The position numbers and the translations under genes were made by a program. A DNA stretch of 64,000 nt. Source: Rosistilla oblonga (GTDB taxonomy: Bacteria; Planctomycetota; Planctomycetia; Pirellulales; Pirellulaceae). Positions 37,029-46,151 of the stretch are shown here, piece after piece. The notes under the pieces are model-generated. The model saw only the letters and a list, made by a program, of their open reading frames with translations. It had not been told where the DNA came from and searched no databases. Where the stretch lies: NCBI RefSeq assembly GCF_007751715.1, contig NZ_CP036292.1:2790001-2854000 (forward strand), given 5' to 3'. Within the stretch, counting starts at the first letter, position 1. Each line of letters opens with the position of its first letter.

Positions 37029-38486
37029 ATGAGTATCTTCGCCGACCCCACCGCTCCCCGATCGATAGTTCGTCGCGACTTCTTGCGTCAGTTGTCCGCT
37101 GCGGGAACCGCGGCGTTGGCGGCCGGTGCGCCGCGGGCTCTGGCGTCCGAAGCGGGCGGCGCGGTAGAGCATCCTCGCCCGACGGCAGACGCTTGTATTC
37201 TGTTGTGGATGGGGGGCGGCATGGCGGCGCCAGACACCTTCGATCCCAAACGCTACCTGCCGTACAAACCGGGGCTGAAGGTGGCCGACATGTTGAGCAC
37301 CTTTCCGGCGATCGATACCGCTGTCGATTCGATCAAGATCTGCGAGGGGCTGGAGAACATCGCCGGCGTGCTGGACCAAGGGACCCTGATTCGATCGCAC
37401 GTGCAACCCGATCTCGGCAGCATCTTGCACTCTCGCCATCAATACCATTGGCATACCGGCTACGTTCCGCCGCAAACCGTCGCGGCACCGCACATCGGTG
37501 CCTGGATGTCGCGGGTGCTGGGACCGCGGAATGACGTCATGCCGGCATTCATTAATATCGGTCAACGGCTGGAGGGAGTCGGGGAGAGCGAAGAGCTGAA
37601 GGCGTTCACGACGGCTGGTTTTTTTGGCAGCGAATTTGGCCCGATGAATCTTCCTTATCCCGACCAAGCTGCGGTCTCGGTGCGGCCGCCAAAAGGGATG
37701 CAGGCCCAGCGGTTTGCCGATCGCAACCGATTGTTCCGGCGACTTGTCGACGCCAGCCCCAACCGGGATTTCATGAGCGATTACCAGCAGGAATCGATGT
37801 TGCGATCGATGGATTCCGCCTATCGATTGTTGAGCAGCCGCGATCGCCAAGCGTTCGACATCACGCGAGAACCGAAGGAGAGCTTCGATCGGTACAACAC
37901 CGGTCGCTTCGGGCAGGGATGTCTGTTGGCCCGGCGGTTGGTCGAATCGGGAGCTCGGTTTGTCGAAGTCACCACCGAATACGTTCCCTTCCTGCACTGG
38001 GACACGCACAACGATGGCCATGTCACACTGCAGCGGATGCATCGCGAGATCGATCGCCCGGTGGCTCAATTGATCACCGATCTGCAACAGCGCGGGCTGT
38101 TGGACCGAACGCTTGTGATCTTGGCTTCGGAATTCAGCCGGGATGCTTTGATGGAGGGCCAGCCGGGATCCAATGCCAACGATCAAGCGACCGCCAAAGT
38201 CGATGTGTTAAGCGAGTTGAAACACTATGGGTTGCACCGACACTTCACCGGCGGATCGAGCGTCTTGATGTTTGGTGGCGGTATGAAACAGGGCTTCCTG
38301 TATGGTGCCACCGCGCCGGAGCGACCGCTGATGGCGATCGAAAATCCCGTATCGATTGAAGATCTGCACGCGACGATCATGACCGCGATGGGGATCAGCC
38401 CGCAGACCGGTTTCGATATCGAAGGCCGCCCGTTTTATGTCACCGAAGATGGCAAGGGGCGTGCGGTCCAGGATCTGTTTGCTTGA
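37029..38486 (+). CDS. DUF1501 Tat-exported protein
   Basis: This 485-aa protein belongs to a sulfatase/phosphatase-fold family greatly expanded in planctomycetes. The Tat signal is IVRRDFLRQLSAAGTAALAAG. The start of the mature part, CILLWMGGGMAAPDTFDPK, and the later HSRHQYHWHTGY, FGQGCLLARRLVESGARFVEV and LASEFSRDAL segments are the expected blocks, with His and Asp residues suggesting metal binding. No substrate is known. It often pairs with DUF1553/DUF1549 (planctomycete cytochrome C) genes; none is adjacent here. Confidence 0.92.
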   Translation: MSIFADPTAPRSIVRRDFLRQLSAAGTAALAAGAPRALASEAGGAVEHPRPTADACILLWMGGGMAAPDTFDPKRYLPYKPGLKVADMLSTFPAIDTAVDSIKICEGLENIAGVLDQGTLIRSHVQPDLGSILHSRHQYHWHTGYVPPQTVAAPHIGAWMSRVLGPRNDVMPAFINIGQRLEGVGESEELKAFTTAGFFGSEFGPMNLPYPDQAAVSVRPPKGMQAQRFADRNRLFRRLVDASPNRDFMSDYQQESMLRSMDSAYRLLSSRDRQAFDITREPKESFDRYNTGRFGQGCLLARRLVESGARFVEVTTEYVPFLHWDTHNDGHVTLQRMHREIDRPVAQLITDLQQRGLLDRTLVILASEFSRDALMEGQPGSNANDQATAKVDVLSELKHYGLHRHFTGGSSVLMFGGGMKQGFLYGATAPERPLMAIENPVSIEDLHATIMTAMGISPQTGFDIEGRPFYVTEDGKGRAVQDLFA

Positions 38487-38519
38487 TCGATCGACCGGCG
38501 CCAGCTCGCTCGCCCGGAT

Positions 38520-38981
38520 CTACCATCCCATCCGGCGGTAGAAATCTCTCAGCACCCATGCCGGCCCGATCAGTAGAAACTGAAGGTCTTGAAAAAAAGC
38601 CGGCTTCTTGCCTTCGATTTGGTGGCCGATGAATTGGCCGATCCAAGCGATCACAAACAGCGCCAGCGATGGGATCCAAAGAGGCGTGGCGAGCGTTTGG
38701 CGGTAGGCGATAAAGCCGCAGGCAAGCAGCGCGAAAGCGATCGCCATCCCGATCGCAAGGCGTAGCGACATGCGAATGTAGAAAGCAAAAGCGGCGAGCA
38801 TCGCGACGATGCTCCAGTTGATCGTGATCCAGGATTGCCGCGGGGCGGGCAGCTCCCACAGCAACCCCAAGAACGCGGCGGCGATCACAGGGACGCAGAT
38901 CCAATGGATCCGTTTGTTGACCGGGTTGCGGTGACTCAGCTCGTATTCCGCAAACCATTCGTCAGCCGATTTTCCCGCCAT
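38520..38981 (-). CDS. Mpo1-like (DUF962) membrane protein
   Basis: This 153-aa protein is homologous to yeast Mpo1 (YGL010w), an Fe(II)-dependent dioxygenase of 2-hydroxy fatty acid oxidation. It has HRNPVNKRIHWICVP near 16-30, four membrane segments, and AWIGQFIGHQIEGKKPAFFQDL near 115-135. Conserved histidines His16, His26, and His123 are consistent with metal binding. ATG 38981 is preceded by GGGAGAAAAATCG, a good ribosome-binding site. The bacterial substrate is not established. It converges with the DUF1501 gene. Confidence 0.88.
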   Translation of the reverse strand: MAGKSADEWFAEYELSHRNPVNKRIHWICVPVIAAAFLGLLWELPAPRQSWITINWSIVAMLAAFAFYIRMSLRLAIGMAIAFALLACGFIAYRQTLATPLWIPSLALFVIAWIGQFIGHQIEGKKPAFFQDLQFLLIGPAWVLRDFYRRMGW

Positions 38982-39546
38982 CGATTTTTCTCCCAACGAC
39001 GCGTCATCGCGTGAACCTATTATATGTCAGCCGGCGTGGGGCCGAGGACGTTGGCGACACGTATCCCAGGGCAATTCAGCGTTTCAAACTGAAGCGTCAC
39101 GCGAAACGGTAACCCGACTCGGGAGCGAGGAATTTGAATGGTGCCTTCTTACGCGTCGGGGTGCCTGTATCGCCAAAGCTCAAACCAGGGCTATTCAGTG
39201 TTTCAATTTGAGGTATCAGCCGCCACGCGTTAGCGTCCGGTTTACCTGGAGAACCGGACGCTAACGCGTGGCGGCTAATTTGCCTAAGCACAAACACTGA
39301 TCAGCCCTGAAGCTCAAACCGTGATTTGCTCAGGCCCGGATCTCGGTGGACGTAAGTTCTCCGGCGGCCATGTCGGTTGGCGCGTCTGGTCGCCTGACCG
39401 ATACGGGGGCGAAAACTCCCGGTCGGCAGAAGGGACGTTTCCTGCTGTCTGGAGGCCTGATTTTCAATTATCATGGGCGGAAGAAAAATGGCGCCGTTGC
39501 GTCTTTCCCGCCTCACGCTAATTAACACGCTCCACAGGATCCCACC
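38982..39546. other. Intergenic gap with nested inverted repeats
   Basis: These 565 bases separate divergent genes. A first imperfect copy of CAGGGCaATTCAGcGTTTC lies at 39067-39092, and the nested palindrome at 39186-39309. The right 230 bases precede the sugar isomerase gene and show nothing else. Confidence 0.5.
39186..39309. repeat. Nested palindrome of the AGCCG...GCGTTAGC...CCGGTT family (copy 3)
   Basis: The 25-base arms (39218-39242 and 39252-39276) are perfectly complementary with a 9-base loop. They are flanked by a second pair of inverted repeats, CAGGGCTATTCAGTGTTT (39186-39203) and its near-complement at 39292-39309 (16 of 18 match). The inner design is the same as at 14.8 and 22.3 kb. 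Confidence 0.88.
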
Positions 39547-40446
39547 ATGAGTGCATCGTTTTCCTTTTCTCGTCGCGATCTTTTGCGGACCGCAGCTCCC
39601 GTTGCGACCGCTGCAATGTTCGCCCCTTCGGCTTTTGCTTGGCAGAGCAAATCGAAGATCCTCAACACCTTGAAGATCGGGATGGTCAAGATCGATGGGG
39701 CGTCGTTGGAAGAGCGTTTCCGCGTCGTCAAAGAAGTTGGATTCGACGGCATCGAGATGAACTCTCCCGGAATGGATGTCGCCGAAACCAAAGCCGCGAT
39801 CAAAGCGACCGGTCTGGTTGTCGACGGCACCGTTTGCGCTGGTCATTGGGGAATTCGGCACACGAGCCCCGATGCAGCGACCCGCGCCAAGGCGCTCGAA
39901 AATTTGAAGATCGCACTTCGCGACACCAAAGCTGTCGGCGGCGACACGGTGCTGTTGGTTGTCGGTAAAGGCGAGGATGGCCCCGAGCAAGAGATCTGGG
40001 AGCGCTCGGTCGAGAACATCTCCAAAGCCGTTCCGTTGGCAGAAGAATTGAACATGAAGATCGCTATCGAAAACGTCTGGAATCAATTCCTGTACGATCA
40101 CGAAGGCGATTCGAATCAATCGGCAGATAAGTTCGTGAAGTATGTCGATGAGTTCAACTCACCCGCCGTTGGCATGCAGTTCGACATCGGCAACCACTGG
40201 AAATACGGTAACACCGGCGATTGGATCCGCACGCTTGGCAAGCGGATCGTCAAGCTCGACTCCAAGGGGTTCTCGCGAGCCAACAACCGCTTCACCAAGA
40301 TCGGCGAAGGCGACATCGATTGGAAAGACGTCCGCGCCGCGCTGACCGAGATCGGTTTCGAGGGTTGGTGTGCAGCCGAAGTTGGCGGTGGTGGAAAAGA
40401 GCGTTTGGCCGAGGTGCTGGCCAACATGAAACGAACGCTCGGTTAA
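39547..40446 (+). CDS. Tat-exported sugar phosphate isomerase/epimerase-like protein
   Basis: This 299-aa TIM-barrel protein of the xylose isomerase-like/AP endonuclease 2 superfamily has a Tat signal (FSRRDLLRTAAPVATAAMF). LEERFRVVKEVGFDGIEMNSPGM is the first strand-helix unit. Metal-binding residues probably include E in IAIENVWNQF, D in GMQFDIGNHWKYG, H next to it, and E in WCAAEVGGGG. These families isomerise or epimerise sugars; planctomycetes have many exported paralogues. ATG 39547 follows CACAGGATCCCACC. The next gene downstream is convergent. Confidence 0.88.
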   Translation: MSASFSFSRRDLLRTAAPVATAAMFAPSAFAWQSKSKILNTLKIGMVKIDGASLEERFRVVKEVGFDGIEMNSPGMDVAETKAAIKATGLVVDGTVCAGHWGIRHTSPDAATRAKALENLKIALRDTKAVGGDTVLLVVGKGEDGPEQEIWERSVENISKAVPLAEELNMKIAIENVWNQFLYDHEGDSNQSADKFVKYVDEFNSPAVGMQFDIGNHWKYGNTGDWIRTLGKRIVKLDSKGFSRANNRFTKIGEGDIDWKDVRAALTEIGFEGWCAAEVGGGGKERLAEVLANMKRTLG

Positions 40447-40532
40447 TCCGCAGCGCCCAAGTACACTCTTGCGGTCGAGGTCGCTATCGCGCCTCGGCCG
40501 CTTGCTTGCTTCGTAGAGGCTTGTCGATCGGG

Positions 40533-41444
40533 TTACCGATTCGACCAATCGATTCCCGACATTTGAGCAAGCGCTGCGATCAACGCTTGGGTGCCATCGC
40601 GGCCATGTCCTTGAGCCTTCAGCGCTTCGTACAATTGTTTGCCCAAGGCGAGGCCAGGCATCGAGAGTCCCATCCGATGCGATTCGTCCAACACGATCCC
40701 CATGTCTTTGATGAAGTGTTCGACGAAAAATCCGGGGTCGTAATCGTTGTCGATGATCTTCGGCCCAAGGTTGGTCAGCGACCAACTGCCCGCGGCTCCC
40801 GACCCTACCGATTTCAGCACGGTAGGCAGATCCAGCCCAGCCTTGTAGCCATACAGCAGGGCTTCGCAGACGCCGATCATACCGGTCGCGATCAACGTCT
40901 GGTTGACCATCTTGGTGTGTTGCCCCGAACCGGCTGGCCCTTGGTAGACGATGGTCTTTCCCATCGCGTCCCAGCAGGGTTGCAGCGCGTCGACGACTGG
41001 TTTGTCGCCACCGATCATGATCGATAGTCGCGCCTCGCGGGCTCCGATATCGCCACCGCTGACCGGCGCATCGACACTCTGCACGCCGCGCTCCTTCGCC
41101 GCCTGGTAGATCTCCACCGCTAGCGATGGTTGGCTGGTCGTCATGTCGATCAAGACGCTTCCAGCAGCCGCATTGGCCAAGGTCCCCTCGGGGCCAAAGG
41201 TGACCTGCCGCAGGTCGTCGGGAAAGCCGACGATCGTAAAGATGAGATCGCTCCGTTGGGCAACCTCTTTCGGGCTGCTGACCAAACTGGCTCCCTTGGC
41301 GACTAAGGAGCCCGCTTTTTCGGGCGAGCGATTGTAGATGGTCATCGGAAATCCAGCATCGATCAGATGGCCGCACATGCTGCGCCCCATCACTCCGGTT
41401 CCAATCCAGCCAATTCGCGTCTTGTTCGCTTCGATCGTGAGCAT
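40533..41444 (-). CDS. NAD-dependent oxidoreductase of the 3-hydroxyisobutyrate dehydrogenase family
   Basis: This 303-aa protein carries an N-terminal Rossmann fold, [22 protein letters not shown], matching the beta-hydroxyacid dehydrogenase signature. The substrate motif [12 protein letters not shown] (about 125-136) and the catalytic lysine region [11 protein letters not shown] with K at about 173 are present. Substrate could be 3-hydroxyisobutyrate, tartronate semialdehyde or a relative; sequence alone does not decide. ATG 41444 puts the Rossmann motif at residue 10. Confidence 0.9.
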   Translation of the reverse strand: MLTIEANKTRIGWIGTGVMGRSMCGHLIDAGFPMTIYNRSPEKAGSLVAKGASLVSSPKEVAQRSDLIFTIVGFPDDLRQVTFGPEGTLANAAAGSVLIDMTTSQPSLAVEIYQAAKERGVQSVDAPVSGGDIGAREARLSIMIGGDKPVVDALQPCWDAMGKTIVYQGPAGSGQHTKMVNQTLIATGMIGVCEALLYGYKAGLDLPTVLKSVGSGAAGSWSLTNLGPKIIDNDYDPGFFVEHFIKDMGIVLDESHRMGLSMPGLALGKQLYEALKAQGHGRDGTQALIAALAQMSGIDWSNR

Positions 41445-41485
41445 AAGTCGAGACTTCTTTAATTTGGTGGTGGTTTTTGTTTGTG

Positions 41486-42592
41486 TTAGGGGCGGTCGGC
41501 AACAACCGCTGTCGTCGCATCAAATCGAACCGTCAGTCCGGCTTGCGTGCAGATCGATTCGATGATCGCTGTCGCCAACTGGTCTTCGACCTTCAGGCCG
41601 ACCGGCCTCTTCAGGTTCTCGGAACTGGCGGCGGAGGTATCCAACGTGAAACCGCTGGCGTTGCAAACGGCTTGCAAAATGGAGGCTGCTGGTTTCATGC
41701 CGGGGATTCGCAGCGTAAACCGCCGCATTCCCGGGGCGACGTCTGCCAAGCCGCCATTTTGTTTTGGTTTGGCGGCGGATCGATCGCTGCGAATCCGATG
41801 GTGAACCGCCGAGTTGCCGGTGACCCGAATCAACGCTCCCTTTTTTTCCAGCTTGACGTCGGGATCGATCTTTCTGAGTTCGCGAGCCATGCCCGCGGCG
41901 ACTTTTGTGGAGGGATACTCTAACGCGACGCCGGCGCTCTTTTCAATCCGATCGAATCCAAACGTCGCCTGTTGCGGTTCGTAGTTTGGTGCCAAGTCAA
42001 ACCCTGCGGCCAAGAGGACGAGTGCGTCGGCAGCATCGACGCCCTGCAACTTGCAGCGATCCCAGAGGTCGTGAGGTAGCGATTCGCCGGCGACGGAAAC
42101 CTGCCACGCTGCGGCTATCTGTTGCGCGATTTCGGCGGGCGTGCTCAAGCGATCCCACGCGAGGTCTTGGGATTCCAACAGCCGCGTCGCCGCCGAGATC
42201 GGAAGCTGTTTCATTTCGGATCGGAGCTTCAGGATCCGCGTCGCCGTATCGATTGCCACGCCTTGCGGAGCGAGGATGACGACGGGGGAGGCGTACCCGA
42301 CTTCCAGCTGCGATTTCGCGGCGATCGCTTCGAGCGTCTGCTGCAGCGATCCGGCAGCTGCCGACAGCGAAACCGGCGTCGAGGGATCGACGCGGCGATC
42401 GATCCAGACATTGATACCGTGAGCGTCGCCGATCCGCTGGGCCACCACGCGCAGCGGCAATTCGGTCCCGACCACGCGGCAGACCGAACGCAACTGGTCG
42501 TCAAACGAATCCGCCGCGCAGACCGCCGGCAAAATCGCGGCGGAGAACCAGGCGATCGAAAGCAGGACAGAACGTAGGTTCACCATCATCAT
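41486..42592 (-). CDS. Secreted protein with STN-like (secretin/TonB N-terminal) repeats
   Basis: This 368-aa protein has a signal peptide ([18 protein letters not shown]). The body has two copies of an STN-like pattern. [28 protein letters not shown] and [14 protein letters not shown] form the first, and the second near the C-terminus is [21 protein letters not shown] ... [19 protein letters not shown]. Such domains occur in secretins and TonB receptors, but no secretin barrel follows. Start is one of three adjacent ATGs (42592, 42589, 42586). It lies 41 bases upstream of the dehydrogenase gene. Function is unknown. Confidence 0.7.
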   Translation of the reverse strand: MMMVNLRSVLLSIAWFSAAILPAVCAADSFDDQLRSVCRVVGTELPLRVVAQRIGDAHGINVWIDRRVDPSTPVSLSAAAGSLQQTLEAIAAKSQLEVGYASPVVILAPQGVAIDTATRILKLRSEMKQLPISAATRLLESQDLAWDRLSTPAEIAQQIAAAWQVSVAGESLPHDLWDRCKLQGVDAADALVLLAAGFDLAPNYEPQQATFGFDRIEKSAGVALEYPSTKVAAGMARELRKIDPDVKLEKKGALIRVTGNSAVHHRIRSDRSAAKPKQNGGLADVAPGMRRFTLRIPGMKPAASILQAVCNASGFTLDTSAASSENLKRPVGLKVEDQLATAIIESICTQAGLTVRFDATTAVVADRP

Positions 42593-43640
42593 GACCAGCG
42601 GGCAAAGTGGGCTCGACCTGCCGAACGCTTGGGCGGACACCATCGCCATCACTGCACGTGAAGGAAGCGAATCGCAGGGGATACCAGCTATCTTAAACTC
42701 CGCCGCGCTCGCGGTGGAGGGCGAGCATCCTTATATATGACGAACGACAGTAACCACGCCGCTTCATCCGGCCGACCAAGGGCGTTTGGCAAGTCACTTC
42801 ACCCGCTCGGCGGCAGCCGGGAGGGTCGGAAAACGAGCGTTTAGCAAGTTTTTCGGGGATGGCTTACAGCGATGATCAATCGGCGTGGAATTACCTCTCG
42901 TACGTCCCTCCCCGAACCTCGCTTTGCTGGTTCGACCCTCCCTTGCAAACTGCGTTTGCGGGAGGGTGAAGCGAACACTTCACCCGCCCGGCGAAGCCGA
43001 GGGAGGGTCGGAAAACGAGCGTTTAGCAAGTTTTTCGGGGATGGCTTACAGCGATGATCAATCGGCGTGGAATTACCTCTCGTACGTCCCTCCCCGAACC
43101 TCGCTTCGCTGGTTCGACCCTCCCTTGCAAACTGCGTTTGCGGGCGGGTGAAGCGATCACTTCACCCGCCCGGCGAAGCCGAGGGAGGGTCGGAAAACGA
43201 GCGTTTAGCAAGTTTTTCGGGGATGGCTTACAGCGATGATCAATCGGCGTGGAATTACCTCTCGTACGTCCCTCCCCGAACTTCGCTTCGCTAGTTCGAC
43301 CCTCCCTTGCAAACTGCGTTTGCGGGAGGGTGAAGCGAACACTTGACCCGCCCGGCGAAGCCGAGGGAGGGTCGGAAAACGAGCGTTTAGCAAGTTTTCC
43401 GGGGAGGGATGTCCGCGAGTCAAAACGCCCGGACAACGCGGTGCCGGAAAAACACCTCCCCGCTCGTTCGACCCTCCCCTTTAAGCTTCGCTTGGCGGAG
43501 GGTGAATTGTCGCGAAGCTGGTGCCGAGCGGGCTTGCGCGAGCGACGGAAATCGGCGCGATCGAGTCGTCACGGCGCATCGGGCGGTTCGTCGGTTTCAA
43601 CGGCTGACGGATCGGGGATCGATCGCGTATACTTGCCGCG
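42593..43640. other. Intergenic region dominated by the 182-bp tandem array
   Basis: This 1048-base gap contains no supported gene. The array occupies 42793-43404. From about 43460 to 43515 a degenerate piece of the same sequence (CGACCCTCCCCTTTAAGC, then CGGAGGGTGAA) is repeated once more. The promoter of the hydrolase gene lies close to 43600. Confidence 0.6.
42793..43404. repeat. 182-bp tandem repeat array, about 3.4 copies
   Basis: The motif ATGGCTTACAGCGATGATCA recurs at exactly 182-base steps near 42858, 43040 and 43222. The units are nearly identical. Each holds a near-palindrome, ACCCTCCCTTGCAAAC / GTTTGCGGGAGGGT, and a TTCACCCGCCCGGCG block. The period is not divisible by three, and the frames that cross it do not stay in phase, so it is not coding. 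Function unknown. Confidence 0.9.
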
Positions 43641-44558
43641 ATGAACAGCGACGCAATCTGGCAAAACGAATATCCTTTTACTTCGCGATGGCACGAAGCC
43701 GACGGGCATCGTTACCATTTCATCAGCGAAGGGGCTGGCGATCAAACGATCCTAGCGGTTCACGGCAATCCGACGTGGAGCTTTTATTGGCGAAACGTCG
43801 TCCAGCGTTTCTCCGATTCGCGGCGCGTTGTGGCTGTCGACCACATCGGTTGCGGGATGAGCGACAAGCCGCAGGAATACGATTATTGCCTGGAAACCCA
43901 TGCGGCGAACCTGGGCAGCTTGATCGAAGCAGAGGACCTGCGGCAGATCACGCTGCTGGCTCACGATTGGGGCGGTGCGATTGGCCTGTTGGCACTGACT
44001 AAGCACGTCGACCGATTCGAGCGGATCGTGTTGCTGAACACCGGCGCATTTCCTCCACCTTACGTCCCTTGGCGGATCGGAGTGCTGCGGTGCCCCGTGC
44101 TGGGGCCTTTGGCAATCCGTGGACTCAACGCTTTTGCGGGCCCCGCGGTGACGATGGCGATGTCGCGTCGATCGCTCAGCCCCGAGGCGCGAGCTGGTTT
44201 ACTGGCCCCTTACAAAAATTGGGCCGATCGGGTGGCGATTGATCGCTTTGTGCAAGACATTCCAATGTCGCCGTCGCATCGCACCTGGCAACCGCTGGAA
44301 CGTTTAGAGGCCGCGCTGCCGAGCCTCTCGCATCTCCCCACGATGTTAATTTGGGGGATGAAGGACTGGTGCTTCCGCCCCGAATGTATGGACCGAATTA
44401 AAAAGTCGATGCCACACGCCCAGACCGTCCCGATCGCGGATGCGGGGCACTATGTGATGGAGGATGCGACGGAAGAGGTGCTCGATTCGATCGGCAGTTT
44501 TTTCCAGTCGACCGACGCCCCGTCAGCGACTTCGGCAACGAGCCACCCGTCGACCTAG
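43641..44558 (+). CDS. Alpha/beta hydrolase related to haloalkane dehalogenase/OleB
   Basis: This 305-aa hydrolase has the oxyanion motif LAVHGNPTWSFYWR near residue 38, the nucleophile aspartate in LLAHDWGGAIGL near 105 and the catalytic histidine in DAGHYVMEDA near 275; an acidic residue in WGMKDWCFRP is a plausible third member. These features match haloalkane dehalogenases and the beta-lactone decarboxylase OleB. The oleA, oleC and oleD partners of hydrocarbon synthesis are not next to it, so the substrate is open. ATG 43641 begins MNSDAIWQNEYPFTSR. The acidic-poor Ser/Thr tail is non-conserved. Confidence 0.9.
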   Translation: MNSDAIWQNEYPFTSRWHEADGHRYHFISEGAGDQTILAVHGNPTWSFYWRNVVQRFSDSRRVVAVDHIGCGMSDKPQEYDYCLETHAANLGSLIEAEDLRQITLLAHDWGGAIGLLALTKHVDRFERIVLLNTGAFPPPYVPWRIGVLRCPVLGPLAIRGLNAFAGPAVTMAMSRRSLSPEARAGLLAPYKNWADRVAIDRFVQDIPMSPSHRTWQPLERLEAALPSLSHLPTMLIWGMKDWCFRPECMDRIKKSMPHAQTVPIADAGHYVMEDATEEVLDSIGSFFQSTDAPSATSATSHPST

Positions 44559-44881
44559 GATGCCGGCCGATGCGTCATCTCGAATCATCGATTTGAGCTG
44601 CGGGCCGCGTCGGACCCGCGTTTCACTACGCTGCCGGTTGGGGTATAATCGGCCGCTCTGGGCATGACAGGTTCACCTTTTACCACCGGTAGATAAGCGC
44701 CAGGTGATGCTCGCGTTAGGCTTTGCTGGGGGCCCAGCAGAATGCCTCGATTGACTGCAACCGAGGCGAATCTGTTATTTCCAGCGAAGTGCAATAAACC
44801 TTCAGCGGCCGCGGATGTTTCGGCAGACCCGGATGGCTGCCGAACGACGAACCATCGCCACCTTTTCCCACCGGACGCTCG
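44559..44881. other. Gap upstream of RNase D with TATAAT and two hairpins
   Basis: These 323 bases contain no gene. TATAAT occurs at 44643-44648, 17 bases after TTTCAC. About 80 bases on are two hairpins: TTGCTGG/CCAGCAG (44723-44740) and GCCTCG/CGAGGC (44744-44767). The region may encode a structured leader of the RNase D transcript. Confidence 0.4.
44643..44648 (+). promoter_or_regulatory. Perfect TATAAT -10 box, candidate promoter of the RNase D gene
   Basis: TATAAT in a GC-rich region, 17 bases after TTTCAC, a poor -35. Transcription from here would give a leader of about 230 bases before the TTG start of RNase D. Confidence 0.35.
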
Positions 44882-46066
44882 TTGAAGAATCACGAAACAA
44901 TAACCAGCCGCGAAGGGCTCGATGATTTTTGCCAACGGCTCGCCAAAGAGCCGTTGCTGGCTTTCGATACCGAATTCGTTTCGGAGGATCGCTACCGCCC
45001 CGAGCTCTGTTTGTTGCAGGTGGCCGCTGGCGATCTGTTGGCAATCATCGATCCGATCGCGATCGGGACCACTCAGCCCTTTTGGGATCTGATCTCCACT
45101 CCTGGCCGAACGGTGATCGTTCATGCGGGACGCGAAGAGATGAGATTTTGCTGGCGTTTTGCCGGCAAGCCGATCGCGGGTTGCTTCGACGTTCAAATGG
45201 CTGCCGGATTCGTCGGGATCGAATACCCGGCGTCGCTGGGAACGTTGGTCAAGACGATCTGCGGCAAGACGTTAGGCAAAGGGGAGACGCGGACCGATTG
45301 GCGTCGCCGCCCGTTGTCCGATGGCCAGATCGAATACGCGCTTCAGGATGTGATCGATCTCGCCACGCTGCATTCGACGATCGGCAAGATGGTCGACGAT
45401 CTCGAGCGACGGACTTGGTTGGACGAAGAGATCGCGACGCTGCAAGCGACGATCGCCAACAATGAAGAGAGCGAAAACTGGCACCGCGTTTCGGGCAGCA
45501 GCAGCCTGCCGCCGCGTCAGATGGCGATCATCCGCGAACTGTGGCGATGGCGTGAAGCTCGGGCTCAGAAGATCGATCAACCGGCACGCCGCGTTTTGCG
45601 CGACGATCTAATCGTCGAACTGGCTCGCCGCGGCAGCCCCGATCCCAAGCGAATCAACAGCATCCGCGGGATGGAGCGTCGAAACTTGCAGCCGCATCAC
45701 GAAGCGATAGCGCAAGCGATCGGCGTCGCGTTGGATCTGGACGACAGCGAATTGCCGGTCAAGCCGCGTGGCGAACGCCGCGCCAAGGTCCCGATGCTCA
45801 GCCAGTTTCTGTCGACTGCGATCGCCTGTGTCTCGCGAACTCACAAGATGGCTCCGGCGATCGTTGGCAACGCCGACGACGTCCGCGAACTGTTGACCTA
45901 CGAGATGAGCGGCAATAAGAACGCTCCTAAACCGGCGCTGTTACGCGGCTGGCGAGGCGATGTTGTCGGCAAGGCGTTTCGCGACGTGTTGGATGGCAAG
46001 CTGGCGATCCGCGTCGCAAACCGGCAGGCGGAACAGCCGCTGGAATTCATCGAAGTCCAGCCCTAG
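44882..46066 (+). CDS. rnd: Ribonuclease D
   Basis: This 394-aa 3'-5' exoribonuclease matures tRNA 3' ends. DEDDy motifs: Exo I LLAFDTEFVSE (DxE) near 27, Exo II VIVHAGREEMRFCW near 80 and Exo III YALQDVIDLATLH near 155. One HRDC domain follows (about 210-290, REARAQKIDQPARRVLRDDLIVELARR), and a second helical region at the C-terminus. TTG 44882 is the likely start, since homologues begin close to ITSREGLDDFC; no ATG in frame is suitable. No ribosome-binding site is evident. Confidence 0.92.
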   Translation: MKNHETITSREGLDDFCQRLAKEPLLAFDTEFVSEDRYRPELCLLQVAAGDLLAIIDPIAIGTTQPFWDLISTPGRTVIVHAGREEMRFCWRFAGKPIAGCFDVQMAAGFVGIEYPASLGTLVKTICGKTLGKGETRTDWRRRPLSDGQIEYALQDVIDLATLHSTIGKMVDDLERRTWLDEEIATLQATIANNEESENWHRVSGSSSLPPRQMAIIRELWRWREARAQKIDQPARRVLRDDLIVELARRGSPDPKRINSIRGMERRNLQPHHEAIAQAIGVALDLDDSELPVKPRGERRAKVPMLSQFLSTAIACVSRTHKMAPAIVGNADDVRELLTYEMSGNKNAPKPALLRGWRGDVVGKAFRDVLDGKLAIRVANRQAEQPLEFIEVQP

Positions 46067-46151
46067 CGGCAGTGACCTGCGGCGCAGCGTCAGTGCAATC
46101 AGGCTGCAGCAAAAAGCGACAGCCAAGGAGGCCGGGGCTTTGGTTGGCCGA

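Noticed and set aside
37008-38186. Minus-strand frame of 392 aa opposite the DUF1501 gene
   Set aside because: The DUF1501 protein with Tat signal is certain, and the antisense frame shows no domain.
42793-43404. Repeated units suggesting a CRISPR array
   Set aside because: The whole 182-base unit is repeated with no variable spacers, and no cas genes are present.
42872-43423. Short open frames of 60-90 aa with the same sequence in each 182-bp unit
   Set aside because: The period of 182 is not a multiple of three and the frames carry no ribosome-binding site or known domain. They come from repeat DNA.
43641-44558. OleB of a long-chain olefin (ole) cluster
   Set aside because: oleA, oleC and oleD are not adjacent. 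The hydrolase motif HGNPTWS is shared with haloalkane dehalogenases, so the specific call is not justified.
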